Source of the DNA: Gemmobacter nectariphilus
GTDB taxonomy: Bacteria > Pseudomonadota > Alphaproteobacteria > Rhodobacterales > Rhodobacteraceae
Direction of reading: 5' to 3'
Length of the DNA stretch: 62,419 nt
Assembly: GCA_020721445.1 (NCBI GenBank)
Contig: DYMU01000017.1
Location: forward strand, 1-62,419
How positions within the stretch are numbered: the stretch's first letter is position 1; the number at the start of each line of letters is the position of its first letter. The notes beneath the pieces are model-generated. The model searched no databases, had not been told where the DNA came from, and worked only from the letters and a program-made list of their open reading frames with translations. The translations under genes and the position numbers were made by a program. Shown piece by piece: positions 27,524 to 37,300 of this stretch.

Positions 27524-28426
27524 ATGAAGCAGATGCTTGCAGCCACGGTTCCGGGCCTGACGATCTCGCGGTTGCGGGCGCTGACAGCCGTTGCCGACGA
27601 AGGCTCGTATGCGGCCGCCGCGCGCCGGCTTGGCCTGTCGCATACCGCGGTCGCCCAGCAGATTCGCGATCTGGAGCAGGTGTTCGGCCAGACGATCTTT
27701 GACCGCGCCAATGGCCGGATGCGCCCCAGCCCGATGGGGCGCGAATTGTGCGAGATCGGGGAACGCATTCTGGATGCCGAGCGCGAGGCCGCGCGCATCG
27801 TCGGGCGGCGCGATGCCTCGGGGCGGGCCAATCTGCGCGTGGGTCTGGGCAATTCGATGCCCGGCATGGCCATCATTGCGGCGGTCTGTCAGGCCCACCC
27901 TTCACTGGCGATCACCCTGCACAGCGGGTCGCACAGCGCCATTCTGGCGGCCGTGCAGCGGCGCGAGGTCGATGTCGGCGTCTTGCCGGACGTGCCGCAT
28001 GACCCGCGTTTCCGCCGCCAGCCGGTGCTGCATCAAGAAGTGGTGGCGATCGCCTCGGTGCATTCCGGCCTGACCGAAGGCAGTGAGATGCGCCTGTCGG
28101 ACCTGATGGGCTGGCCATTGATCTTTCGCTCACGCGGGTCGTCAACCCAACGGGTGGTGGATGCAGCCCTTGCCCGGTCGGGCCTTGCGCCGATGCCGCG
28201 GCTGGTGGCCGATACCCGCGATGCGGTGTTCGAGGCGGTTGTGGCAGGGGTGGGCATCGGCTTCATGTGGCGGCATGGCACGGCCTCTACCGATCTGGTG
28301 CGCCGGCTGTCGGTGCCCGAATTGTCAAAGCGGGTCGAGGAAACGGTGTTTTCGCTGACGGATGAGCGCAATCCCACCACCGAGCTGTTTTTTCTGGCCG
28401 CAGCCCAGGTGGGTGCAAGGGTCTGA
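27524..28426 (+). CDS. LysR-family transcriptional regulator, divergent to the 15-gene operon
   Basis: A 300-residue LysR regulator. The N-terminal winged helix (about 15-75) reads S-R-L-R-A-L-T-A-V-A-D-E-G-S-Y-A-A-A-A-R-R-L-G-L, followed by T-A-V-A-Q-Q-I-R-D-L-E. The effector domain starts near residue 105 (L-R-V-G-L-G-N-S) and has a typical two-lobed pattern. It is transcribed away from the operon that starts at 27357, so it is the prime candidate to control it in response to the imported compound or a breakdown product. ATG 27524; ATG 27533 is a close alternative. Confidence 0.9.
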   Translation: MKQMLAATVPGLTISRLRALTAVADEGSYAAAARRLGLSHTAVAQQIRDLEQVFGQTIFDRANGRMRPSPMGRELCEIGERILDAEREAARIVGRRDASGRANLRVGLGNSMPGMAIIAAVCQAHPSLAITLHSGSHSAILAAVQRREVDVGVLPDVPHDPRFRRQPVLHQEVVAIASVHSGLTEGSEMRLSDLMGWPLIFRSRGSSTQRVVDAALARSGLAPMPRLVADTRDAVFEAVVAGVGIGFMWRHGTASTDLVRRLSVPELSKRVEETVFSLTDERNPTTELFFLAAAQVGARV

Positions 28427-28524
28427 TCCGCGCCGCTGCGGGCAGCCGTGGGATCGCGCGGTCAGACCCCGCCTGCGCCCCCAAGACCGGCTGACCGGCC
28501 TCCGCGGCACGCATTGGTCTGCCC

Positions 28525-28569
28525 GCGCGACGAAAGGGTTTCAGCCCTGCGCGCGACCGCCTTTTTTTT
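28525..28569 (+). terminator. Rho-independent terminator after the LysR gene
   Basis: A stem GCGCG (28525-28529) / CGCGC (28550-28554), with an inner AGGG/CCCT pairing, is followed by GACCGCC and a run of eight T. It lies 99 bp beyond the LysR stop. Confidence 0.65.
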
Positions 28570-28680
28570 CCATAATACAGGGTCGCAAGGGAACCATTTG
28601 TCCAGATCCTCGTTAATCTGTATTGGCAGGGCGAGTTTCTTCCTGCCATTACGACGTTGTTGGCTCGTCCCCTCTCGCCA

Positions 28681-28707
28681 GCCCGGCGTCGGGTGCGGGC
28701 CTTTTTT
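28681..28707 (+). terminator. Terminator-like hairpin upstream of the small membrane protein gene
   Basis: GCCCG (28681-28685) pairs with CGGGC (28696-28700) and is followed by a C and six T. A competing inner stem CCCG/CGGG (28682-28693) can also form. Its position 54 bp before an ATG, with a possible promoter upstream, is unusual and suggests attenuation or the end of a short RNA. Confidence 0.45.
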
Positions 28708-28760
28708 GGTGCCAGCGATCAGTCTGGTGCCTGTCCCTTTGGTCTGCAAGGAAACCTGCC

Positions 28761-28952
28761 ATGCCCCTTATCAATCTTGTCATCACGCTGATTGTCGTCG
28801 GCGTTCTGCTGTGGGCGGTCAACACCTACCTTCCGATGGATCGCAAGATCAAATCCATCCTGAACATTGTCGTTGTCATCGCTGTGCTGCTGTGGCTTTT
28901 GCGCGTCTTCGGACTGCTGGGCAATCTGGGGGCAATCACTGTCGGTGGCTAA
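28761..28952 (+). CDS. Small two-helix membrane protein (Thivi_2564 family)
   Basis: A 63-residue protein with two hydrophobic helices (residues about 3-21 and 34-52) joined by a short charged loop P-M-D-R-K-I-K-S-I-L-N. This is the pattern of the Thivi_2564 family small membrane proteins, which have no assigned function. ATG 28761 follows AAGGAA by 6 bases. A longer frame from 28623 is not supported. It lies 10 bp upstream of the Mla permease gene and may be co-transcribed with it. Confidence 0.75.
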   Translation: MPLINLVITLIVVGVLLWAVNTYLPMDRKIKSILNIVVVIAVLLWLLRVFGLLGNLGAITVGG

Positions 28953-28962
28953 GACTGCGACC

Positions 28963-30015
28963 ATGATTGTGGTGCAGGGCCCGGTCACGCTGGCCACCCT
29001 GCAGCAAATTAGCCAGACCCTGGACGCAGGTGCCGAAGGTGCCAGTGTCGATCTGTCGGCGGTCACCGTGCTGGATACCGCCGGGGCTTGGCGTCTGGTC
29101 ACCAGCGGTCGGCCTGTGGTGCAGGCAAGTGCGGCGCAACAGTTGCTGATCGACACGGTCAGTGCCGCCCTGCCTGCCCCCGCCGCCAAGCGCCGCGCCA
29201 GACCCGTGCATCACGCGGCGGGCGGCGGGTTGGCGCGGCTGGGCGAGCCGGTGGCCGGGGTTGTGGCCAAAGTGGCCGGCAGCCTTGGGTTTCTGGGGTT
29301 CGTGGTCGCCCGGCTGGGGGCCACTGCCCTGCACCCGGCACGCTTGCGGCTGACGGCTGTTGTCCACCATATGCAAGAGGCCGGGCTGAATGCCGTGCCC
29401 ATCGTGGCGTTGATGGGGTTTTTGATCGGCATCGTGCTGGCGTTTCAGGGTGCCACGCAGTTGCGCCAGTTCGGGGCCGAGGTGTTTGTGGTCGACCTGA
29501 TCGCCATTTCCATCCTGCGCGAACTGGGCGTGTTGTTGACCGCGATCATCGTGGCGGGACGGTCGGCCTCGGCCTTTACCGCCGCCATCGGGTCGATGAA
29601 GATGCGCGAAGAGATTGACGCCATGCGCGTTCTGGGGCTGGAGCCGGTGGACCTGCTGGTGCTGCCGCGTCTGCTGGCACTGGTGATCTGGCTGCCGATC
29701 CTGGCCTTTGTCGCCAATATGGCCGGGCTGTTCGGGGGCGGGCTGATGGCATGGACCCAGCTTGGCATCTCGCCGGGTCTGTTTCGCACCCAGCTTCTGG
29801 CCAATACCGGGGTTGACCAGTTGCTGGTCGGCCTGTCCAAGGCGCCGGTGTTTGCCGTGATCATCGCGGTGGTCGGTTGTCATCAGGGGATGCTGGTCAA
29901 GGGCGATGCCGAATCGCTTGGCCGTCGCACCTCAAGCTCGGTGGTGATCGCGATCTTTCTGGTCATTGCGGTTGATGCGCTGTTTTCGGTGTTCTTTGCG
30001 GTGTGGGGGGTCTGA
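28963..30015 (+). CDS. mlaE: Phospholipid/lipid ABC transporter permease with N-terminal STAS domain (MlaE type)
   Basis: A 350-residue protein. Residues about 1-85 form a STAS/MlaB-like domain (V-D-L-S-A-V-T-V-L-D-T-A-G-A-W). The rest is an MlaE permease with L-I-G-I-V-L-A-F-Q-G, E-L-G-V-L-L-T-A-I-I-V-A-G-R-S and E-I-D-A-M-R-V-L-G. In E. coli the STAS protein MlaB is separate; the fusion is common in alphaproteobacteria. Role: moves lipid between the two membranes with MlaF and MlaD. ATG 28963 is chosen; GTG 28945 would overlap the previous gene by 8 bp. Its stop overlaps the MlaF ATG (TGATG). Confidence 0.9.
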   Translation: MIVVQGPVTLATLQQISQTLDAGAEGASVDLSAVTVLDTAGAWRLVTSGRPVVQASAAQQLLIDTVSAALPAPAAKRRARPVHHAAGGGLARLGEPVAGVVAKVAGSLGFLGFVVARLGATALHPARLRLTAVVHHMQEAGLNAVPIVALMGFLIGIVLAFQGATQLRQFGAEVFVVDLIAISILRELGVLLTAIIVAGRSASAFTAAIGSMKMREEIDAMRVLGLEPVDLLVLPRLLALVIWLPILAFVANMAGLFGGGLMAWTQLGISPGLFRTQLLANTGVDQLLVGLSKAPVFAVIIAVVGCHQGMLVKGDAESLGRRTSSSVVIAIFLVIAVDALFSVFFAVWGV

Positions 30016-30779
30016 TGGCAGGCGATCCGGTCATTTCCATTCGCGGCCTGACCAACCGGTTCGGCAAGACGGTGGTGCACGAAAACCTGTCGCTGGACGT
30101 GCTGCGCGGCGAGGTTCTGGGCGTGGTCGGCGCCTCTGGTTCCGGCAAGTCGGTGCTGTTGCGCACCATCGTGGGATTGCAGACGCCTTCCGCCGGGCAG
30201 ATCACCGTTCTGGGCACCGATGTGCTGGAGCGGTCGGCCAACCTGCATGCGGTTGAATCGCGCTGGGGCGTGATGTTTCAGGATGGGGCCCTGTTTTCGT
30301 CGCTGACGGTGCGCGAAAACGTCGAGGCCCCGATGCGCGAAAAGCTGCATCTGGACGCCGCCACCCGCATCGCACTGGCCGATCTGCGCATCGCCATGGT
30401 GGGCCTGCCCGCCAAGGCGGGTGATCTTTACCCCTCCGAGCTTTCGGGCGGCATGCGCAAGCGGGCGGGGCTGGCCCGCGCCCTGTCGCTTGATCCCGAA
30501 ATCCTGTTTCTGGACGAGCCGACTGCGGGGCTTGACCCGATCGGGGCGGCCGAGTTCGACACGCTGATCATATCCTTGCAAAAGGCGCTGGGTCTGACGG
30601 TGTTTCTGGTCACCCATGATCTGGATACCTTGCACGCCACCTGTGACCGGATTGCCGTGCTGTCGCAAAAGCGGGTGCTGGTGACGGGGACCATGGCGCA
30701 AATGCTGGACGTCGATGACGCTTGGGTGCATGCCTATTTTCACGGCGTTCGCGCCCATGCCGCACAAGGGGCGCAGTGA
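30015..30779 (+). CDS. mlaF: Lipid ABC transporter ATPase (MlaF type)
   Basis: A 254-residue ATPase. Walker A G-A-S-G-S-G-K-S-V, signature L-S-G-G-M-R-K-R and Walker B L-F-L-D-E-P-T-A-G-L-D-P. The S-G-G-M-R-K-R signature is the MlaF/MKL type. The ATG at 30015 overlaps the MlaE stop (TGATG) and is preferred to an in-frame ATG at 30003. Its stop overlaps the MlaD start in the same way. It powers lipid transport through the MlaE permease. Confidence 0.92.
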   Translation: MAGDPVISIRGLTNRFGKTVVHENLSLDVLRGEVLGVVGASGSGKSVLLRTIVGLQTPSAGQITVLGTDVLERSANLHAVESRWGVMFQDGALFSSLTVRENVEAPMREKLHLDAATRIALADLRIAMVGLPAKAGDLYPSELSGGMRKRAGLARALSLDPEILFLDEPTAGLDPIGAAEFDTLIISLQKALGLTVFLVTHDLDTLHATCDRIAVLSQKRVLVTGTMAQMLDVDDAWVHAYFHGVRAHAAQGAQ

Positions 30780-31675
30780 TGGAAACCCGCGCCCGATTCG
30801 TGCTGATCGGCCTGTTGACCCTGATCAGCCTGCTGGCGGCCCTTGGCTTTACCCTGTGGCTGGCCAAGCTTCAGATCGACCGGACCTATGCGCAATATGA
30901 CATCGTGTTCGAATCTGTCGCAGGCTTGGGTCAGGCCAGTGCCGTACGCTACAACGGCGTCGACGTGGGCAAGGTGTTGACCATTGCGCTGGACCGCGAC
31001 GATCCGTCCAAGGTGCGGGTGCGCATCGAGGTGGCCGCCAGCACGCCGGTGCGGGTGGATACCGTGGCGACACTTGCCTCGCAGGGGGTGACGGGGGTTT
31101 CGTTCGTGGCACTGGAAGGTGGCAGCACGCAATCGGCCCTGCTGACCGTGGACCCGCCCGCCGACGTGCCCGAGATCACCTCGAAAAACTCGGTCGTGCA
31201 GGATCTGATCGGAAATGCGCCCGACCTGCTGGCCGAAGCGATTGCCCTGATGGAAGATGTGCGCGGCTTTACCACCCCGGAAAACCGTGAGGCGATTGCG
31301 GCCATCTTGCAAGACGTGCAGAGCGTAACCGGCCGGATTGACGCGCTGACCGGGCGGGCCGAGGCGACCTTGGCCGCGGCCGAGGCCACGCTGGCCCGTG
31401 TTGATCAAAGCCTTGCATCGGTCGATGGGTTGACCGGCAAGGACATTCCGGCGCTGCTGGCACAGGCCGACCGTGCGGTGGAAAAGATCGGCACCGCCGC
31501 CGCGTCGATTGATGGTTATGCGCAACGTGATCTGGACCAGATCACTGCGCAGATCGGCTCGCTGGTCAGCGATGCAAGGTCTGTCACCGCCAGCCTTGAT
31601 GCCCTTGTCCGCAAGATCGCCAATGATCCCGGGCGGTTCCTGTTGGGCACCCAAACCCCCGAATACAGGAGATGA
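30779..31675 (+). CDS. mlaD: MCE-domain lipid-transport protein (MlaD type)
   Basis: A 298-residue protein anchored by one N-terminal helix (F-V-L-I-G-L-L-T-L-I-S-L-L-A-A-L-G-F). An MCE/MlaD domain follows at about residues 38-115 (V-R-Y-N-G-V-D-V-G-K-V, G-V-T-G-V-S-F-V-A-L-E-G). The C-terminal half is predicted helical and rich in alanine and aspartate, like the tail of longer MCE proteins. In the periplasm it forms the lipid-binding ring of the transporter. Coupled to MlaF (TGATG) and to the lipoprotein gene (ATGA). Confidence 0.9.
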   Translation: METRARFVLIGLLTLISLLAALGFTLWLAKLQIDRTYAQYDIVFESVAGLGQASAVRYNGVDVGKVLTIALDRDDPSKVRVRIEVAASTPVRVDTVATLASQGVTGVSFVALEGGSTQSALLTVDPPADVPEITSKNSVVQDLIGNAPDLLAEAIALMEDVRGFTTPENREAIAAILQDVQSVTGRIDALTGRAEATLAAAEATLARVDQSLASVDGLTGKDIPALLAQADRAVEKIGTAAASIDGYAQRDLDQITAQIGSLVSDARSVTASLDALVRKIANDPGRFLLGTQTPEYRR

Positions 31676-32295
31676 CGATGCGACTTTCCCGGCGTGCTTT
31701 CCTGATGCTTGCAGCCCTTGCCGGGCTTGCCGGTTGCGCAGCAATTGACGCGGTGTCGACCGCCAGCACACCCTTGGACACCTACACGCTGTCGCCGCTG
31801 CCCCCTGCGGCCAATCCGGCGGCAGGCAGATCGCATCTGGTGGTCGAACTGCCCACCTCGGGCGGGGCGCTGGCCACCGACCGCATCCTGATCAAGCCGA
31901 CACCGTTGCAGGCGCAATACCTGCCCGGCGCGCGCTGGTCAGACCCGGCCCCGGCGCTGGTGCAGACGCTGCTGGTGGCATCACTGCAAAACCGTGGCGG
32001 CTTTCGACTGGTCGGGCGCGTTGGTGCCGGGCTGATGCCCGACCACACCCTGATGACCGAGGTGCAGAACTTTGAGGCCGAGCTGTCCGGACCGGCCCCG
32101 GCGACGCCGGTGGTGCGGGTCACCCTGCGCATGACAGTGATCCGCGAATCCGACCGCGCGATCGTGGCCACCCGGCTGTTCACCGAGACGGCACCTGTTG
32201 CGTCGGACGCCACCTTGTCACTGGTCGAAGGCTTTGACCGCGCGATGCAGTCGGTTCTGGCCAAGGCCATCCCTTGGGTGGCCAACGCCACCTGA
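31672..32295 (+). CDS. ABC-type transport auxiliary lipoprotein (PqiC-like)
   Basis: A 207-residue lipoprotein with a twin-arginine-like start (L-S-R-R-A-F-L) and lipobox L-A-G-C. The body fits the PF03886 auxiliary-lipoprotein family (L-V-V-E-L-P then T-D-R-I-L-I-K, and W-S-D-P-A-P-A-L-V-Q). It overlaps MlaD by 4 bp. It probably replaces the outer-membrane partner of the Mla system; no separate MlaC gene is present in this operon. Confidence 0.82.
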   Translation: MTMRLSRRAFLMLAALAGLAGCAAIDAVSTASTPLDTYTLSPLPPAANPAAGRSHLVVELPTSGGALATDRILIKPTPLQAQYLPGARWSDPAPALVQTLLVASLQNRGGFRLVGRVGAGLMPDHTLMTEVQNFEAELSGPAPATPVVRVTLRMTVIRESDRAIVATRLFTETAPVASDATLSLVEGFDRAMQSVLAKAIPWVANAT

Positions 32296-32519
32296 CCGCC
32301 CCGACGCGGACAGGGAACCTGTTTCGATGCTGTTCGGGTTTGTTCGGGTCGGCACGCCCATTTCGGGCCGGGCCAAGGCTGCGACGGACAGAGCCGGAAA
32401 ATTCGCGGGAAGGCCCCCCGCTGCAAGGAAAACTGGCCACAGCACCAACGCAAGTTGCCGCGCAGCTTTTTGCCGGCAAAGGGTTGGTCTGCGGCATCCC
32501 GTTGCCTTGCAAAAATGCA

Positions 32520-32544
32520 ATCGCCCCGGGTTGCCCGGGGCGAT
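32520..32544 (-). terminator. Terminator after the VPLPA-tailed surface protein gene
   Basis: A perfect 11-bp stem (32520-32530 with 32534-32544) with loop TTG. Read on the minus strand it lies 31 bp past the stop of the gene at 32576 and leads into a T-run (32513-32517). It could also terminate the plus-strand Mla operon, although no T-run follows on that strand. Confidence 0.75.
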
Positions 32545-32575
32545 GTCGGTCGTGATAAGCCTGTCGATCAATGGC

Positions 32576-33775
32576 TCAAGCGGCCACGGCCGTTGCGCGG
32601 CGACGACGAAGCGCCGCCAGCATCCCCAACCCGCCAACCAGCAAAATGCCACCCGCCGGCAACGGAACGGGCGCGACGGTCGTCCGAAGCGTGAATGAGG
32701 AACCTGTAAAGCCGCTGCCCAGTTCGATGGCAAAATTCAGGTTCAGGTTCGCCAGATCCTCGATGGCGCCTTGGCCGAAGAGGCTGCTAAAAGTGGGGAA
32801 CAGGTCGGCGATCAAAGCGGCGTAGGTGTCGTATGATTTCCAGTCCGCTTCTGCCAGCGAATATACATCGCCTTCCGCGTCAATGGCTCTGCGTGCCTCC
32901 CATTTGCCATCAGACCTTTCCCACGCCATCAGCAAATCGTCGGTAAGCGCGTCGTCATCAAAATCCCAGAATGCGCCCAGGGGCACGGCTTCCTGCGACA
33001 GCCAGTCCCCGAAATAATCGCCATAGGGGCCATAGAATCCGTCACTTTTCAGGGTTGTTGCCGTCAGATTGACCTTGAAACCGGTTCTTTCCGCCTCGAA
33101 GAAACCGTCAAGGCTGAAATTGGGATTGTCGCTGGCATCCCCAAAGAGGCCGAAGGGGAATTGGGTATTGGCGGCTCCGCTGCCGGTCGGTTGCGCGGTA
33201 AAAGCCGACGAGAACTTCACAAGACTGTCTTCCGAAAATGCGCTGAAGCCATCGCCAACGCCGGTTCCCAGTTCCACCACAAAACCGGAAAGCGACTGCC
33301 CGGTCACGTTGATCAGCCGGTGAAACGCTTGATAAACCGATGTTTCAGCGCTTTCAGCCGTGTTGAACACCAGATCAACCGGACCAAAGCCGGTCATCTG
33401 CTGCTTGATCCGCTTTCCGCTTTGAAACGGGCTGGTGCAGGTCGCATCCGGGTTCGACGTCATCAGGCAGCCGGTCAGTTGAAGGTCGCCGGGGCCGCTG
33501 TCTTTGTAGCTCTCGGGTTGCACCTTGATGCCGGGGGAAACTGCCTCGGGCGGGGTGAACACGATCTGGCCGGACGTGGTTGATCCCGAATCGGCGGGAT
33601 CGCCATCGTAGATCACGCTGGCCCCGGTTTCATAGTCGGCAGGTGTTGCGTCCACAACAACATTCGTCGTGTCCCAGCCTGTTATTGTTGCCCCATTCGA
33701 AACAACCGGCGCAAGCGCCGTTATTGTTGCACAAGTGAGCAGTAAATTAAGGCGTCGCGTTGAATAGTTCGCCAT
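32576..33775 (-). CDS. Secreted choice-of-anchor F protein with VPLPA-CTERM tail
   Basis: A 399-residue protein with a Sec-type N-terminus (MANYSTRRLNLLLTCATITA, cleavage near N-G-A) and a C-terminal sorting tail: V-P-L-P-A-G-G, a hydrophobic helix and R-R-R-R. Such tails direct the protein to an exosortase (the VPLPA-specific XrtD type) for processing and surface release. The middle part is beta-rich, with two cysteines near residue 100, and matches the choice-of-anchor F type; its function is unknown. Divergent to the nuclease gene at 34380. The exosortase gene is not in this window. Confidence 0.82.
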   Translation of the reverse strand: MANYSTRRLNLLLTCATITALAPVVSNGATITGWDTTNVVVDATPADYETGASVIYDGDPADSGSTTSGQIVFTPPEAVSPGIKVQPESYKDSGPGDLQLTGCLMTSNPDATCTSPFQSGKRIKQQMTGFGPVDLVFNTAESAETSVYQAFHRLINVTGQSLSGFVVELGTGVGDGFSAFSEDSLVKFSSAFTAQPTGSGAANTQFPFGLFGDASDNPNFSLDGFFEAERTGFKVNLTATTLKSDGFYGPYGDYFGDWLSQEAVPLGAFWDFDDDALTDDLLMAWERSDGKWEARRAIDAEGDVYSLAEADWKSYDTYAALIADLFPTFSSLFGQGAIEDLANLNLNFAIELGSGFTGSSFTLRTTVAPVPLPAGGILLVGGLGMLAALRRRRATAVAA

Positions 33776-34379
33776 GTTTTTTACCCATGAAATCTGAAAT
33801 ACGGCCTTAATATGGCCGCAGGAAAAAGTTAACTTTTTGAGGTGTATGTGTCACCAAGTGTGCGCATTTTTGAATGAGATTCAACAATAGATTGTGTTTT
33901 TAGTAGTTAGCATTCGCTTTGGTTGTTTTTTCGTTTGCAACAATGGACAGCGACTTTGCCGGACCATTGCCTTCGGGTGAAAGGCAATCTCCAAATCCAT
34001 GATCCTAGAACCACGCCACACAGCCCGCACCGATCATTGACCCGTGGCATTTGGGAACGAAAAGCCGCCGTCGCGCCATCGGCACGACCAAGGGCCAGAA
34101 ACGGCTGCACCTCCATCAACCTGATGGCCGGGCCGCCGCTGCTGGTCGCGCGCGCCTTACCTCGCACCGCCCCCTGCTGCGCGACCGCGGGTGCCGGGCG
34201 GCACAGGCATCACGATCTCTGCCCTGCCGCGCTGCGCCTTGACACCGCCAAAGTGCCAGATCGGGGTGGTGCCAGATTTGAAGTATTACAAATGTGTCAA
34301 TAATTTGTCTGAAAGCAGTCAACCCAGCGTCATGCACGGTCGATACCCGGAAGGCTGAAATTTTTCCCGGGGGTGGATC
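33776..34379. other. Intergenic region, partly AT-rich, no gene seen
   Basis: There are 604 bp between two divergent genes. 33776-33960 is clearly AT-richer than its surroundings, with T-runs, as expected of promoters. 34030-34250 is GC-rich again and carries short overlapping frames on both strands (for example up to 34167 on minus), none recognisable. 34265-34330 is AT-rich and probably holds the nuclease promoter. The middle block could be a decayed gene or insertion remnant; I cannot assign it. Confidence 0.5.
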
Positions 34380-37300
34380 ATGACCAAACTTGCAATCACT
34401 GGCATTATTGACGGACCGCTGTCGGGCGGCGTTCCCAAGGCGATTGAGTTCTTCGCGCTTGAAGATATTGCGGATCTGTCGGTTTATGGCGTCGAAGCCG
34501 CCAACAATGGTGCGGCCAGCACAGGTGCCGAGTTCACCTTTCCCGCAGTTGCCGTGACCGCCGGAACCTACATCTACCTCGCAAGCGAGATCGCAGGCTT
34601 CACCAGCTATTTCGGCAAGGCACCCGATTACACCAGCAGCGTCGCGAACATCAACGGCGACGATGCGATTGTCCTGTTCGAATCGGGCGTGGCCGTCGAT
34701 GCCTTTGGCACTGTCGGACAAGACGGCACCGGCACGGCCTGGGATCACCTCGATGGCTGGGCCTATCGCGCGCCGGGCAGCCTGCCGTCGGCGGTGTTTG
34801 ACGCCAGCCAGTGGAACTTCTCGGGCATCGATGCGCTTGACGGCACCACCAGCAACGACACGGCCAGCAAGCCGTTTCCGCTGGGCACTTATGCAGCGCC
34901 CAAGCCCCAGGCCCTGCTGATCAACGAAGTGCTGGCCTCGACCGTTAGCACGGATGTGGAATACATTGAACTGATCGGCACGCCGGGTGAATCGCTGGCG
35001 GGCAAGAGTCTGATCATCGTCGAAGGCGACACCGGCAGCCCGCAGGGAACTGTCGACCGTCGCTTTGACTTTACCGACGAGACGATTGGCGACAACGGCT
35101 TTCTGCTGCTGGGCAACACCCTTGTGACCAGCACCTATGGCGTTACGCCGAATATCGTTCTTGCCGACAATTATATCGAGAACAGCACCTTCACCATCGC
35201 GCTGGTTGAAACCGCTTCGCTGTCAGGAACGGCGGTCAGCGGCACCGAAGTGTTGCTGGATGCCGTGGCCGTGACCGATGGTGGCGCAGGCGATCTGGCC
35301 TATTTCGGGGCGCCGGTCGTGGGGCCGGATGGCACGTTCCTACCCGCTGGCGTTGGCCGGGTGGCAGACGGCGTCGATACCGATACTGCGGCCGACTTCA
35401 AGCTGCTGGATTTCAACCTGAGTGCGACGGTGAACACCCCCACCGCCGGGACGTTCGCGCTGGATGATGTGGCCGAGGTGAAGATCCACGACATCCAGGG
35501 TGAAACCAATCTGGCCGATGGCACGCTGGTCGGTGTGGCCGGGGCCGCTGACGAAAGCCCGCTGCTGGGTGCTGCGGTGCGCATTCAGGGCGTGGTCACG
35601 CAGGTGATGCCGGGTCTGGGCGGCTTTTATGTGCAAGAGGAAGATGCGGATGCCGATGGCAATGCCTTCACCTCGGAAGGCATCTTCGTCGCCTCCAGCG
35701 CCGTTGTGGCGGCGGGCGATCTGGTCACCGTCGAGGGCACCGTTCTGGAAGTGGGCGGTGAAACCCGTCTGGCCGCGTCGGCTGTCGGCGTAGACGCCAC
35801 CGGCGTCGCCCTGCCCGAAGCGACGGTCATCAGCTTTCCCACGGCCACCGTGCTGCGCGACAAGGACGGCGATTACGTCGCCAATCTGGAAGCCTATGAG
35901 GGCATGCGCGTCACCATTCCCGAAGAGATGACCGTCAGCGAATTGTTCCAGTTGGGCCGCTTTGGCACCATGCGGCTGACCTCGGAAGGCCGGATCGAGA
36001 CCTTCACCCAGTCGAACGCGCCCAGCGTTGCCGGCTATCAGGACCACCTCAAGGACGTCGGCGCGCGGTCGATTGTCATTGATGACGGGTCCAGCGTGCA
36101 AAACCCGACCGATCTGCTGGTGCCCTTCTTGGGCGCGGATGGCACGCTTGACGGCGGCGATGTGTTCCGCATGGGCGACAGCTATGCCGGGCTGACCGGG
36201 GTTCTGAGCTTTTCCGAAGACAGCGCGTCGTCCAGCGAAGAGCCGGAATACCGCCTGCACACCCCGACCGATGGCAGCCTGACGCAAAACAACCCGCGCG
36301 ACGCGGCCCCGGCCGATGTTGGCGGCACGCTGCGGGTGGCCTCGTTCAACGTGCTGAACTACTTCACCAGCATTGACGACAACGCCGCCAAGACCGGGCC
36401 GGATGGCAGCCAAGAGGCGCGCGGCGCCAACAGCGTTACCGAATTCGAACGGCAAGAGGCCAAGCTGGTTGCCGCGATCAAGGCGGTTGCCGCCGACGTG
36501 GTGGGTCTGATCGAGATCGAGAACGATCCGCTGGGGTCAACCTCGCTGATCGCGCTGGTCGCCGCCCTGAACGCGGATGGTGGCACCTATGCCTATCTGG
36601 ACGCCGGGGTGATCGAAGGCGCCATTGGCGGCCTGCTTGAGGGCGATGCGATCAAGCAGGCGTTCATCTATGACTATACCACCGTCGCGCTGAACGGTGA
36701 CTTTGCGATCTTCGACGAAACCGTGGATGCGCGGTTCCAGACGGTCGACACCCAGCGCCCGGTTCTGGCGCAGACCTTCACCGAGCTTGCCACCGGCGAA
36801 AGCTTTACCGCCGCCGTGGCGCATCTGAAATCCAAGGGCTCGGCGGTGGATGGCGACGTAAACCAGTTCGACGGTCAGGGCGCCAGTGCCACCGTGCGCA
36901 CCAACGCGGCCCTTGCGCTTGCCGACTGGCTTGCCACAGACCCGACCAACACCGGCGAGGATGACGTGCTGCTCTTGGGCGACCTGAACGCCTACCGGAT
37001 GGAAGACGCGATCCAAGCTATCCGGGCGGGCGCTGACGATATTCTGGGCACCGCTGATGACAACACCGACCTTGGTGCCACCTATGATGCCGACAGCATC
37101 AGCTATGTGTTCGACGGCCAGACCGGCACGCTGGATTACGCCTTCGCCTCGGCCAGCCTGGCAGGTCAGGTGAGCGGTGCGGCCTACTGGAACATCAACG
37201 CCGACGAGGCGCTGGCGCTGGACTACAACCTCGATTTCGGCCGCGATCCGTCGCTTTATACGCCAGATGCCTTCCGGTCTTCGGACCATGACCCGATCGT

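Larger units (their letters stand above)
28427..28760. other. Intergenic region with two terminator-like hairpins
   Basis: There are 334 bp between the LysR stop and the next start. The left part holds the LysR terminator. After it comes a possible sigma-70 promoter (TTGTCC at 28598, 17-base spacer, TATTGG at 28621). Then follows a second terminator-like hairpin at 28681 before the small membrane protein gene. I see no convincing coding frame here. A short RNA of about 80 bases or an attenuated leader is possible but unproven. Confidence 0.5.

Noticed and set aside
10214-28700. Genomic island inserted at tRNA-Thr
   Set aside because: The operon ends close to the tRNA 3' end, but no integrase gene and no second copy of the tRNA 3' end were seen on the other side. 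Base composition also looks like the rest of the window.
33907-34303. Short frames in the nuclease upstream gap as a transposase remnant
   Set aside because: Neither strand shows a recognisable transposase motif or terminal inverted repeats.
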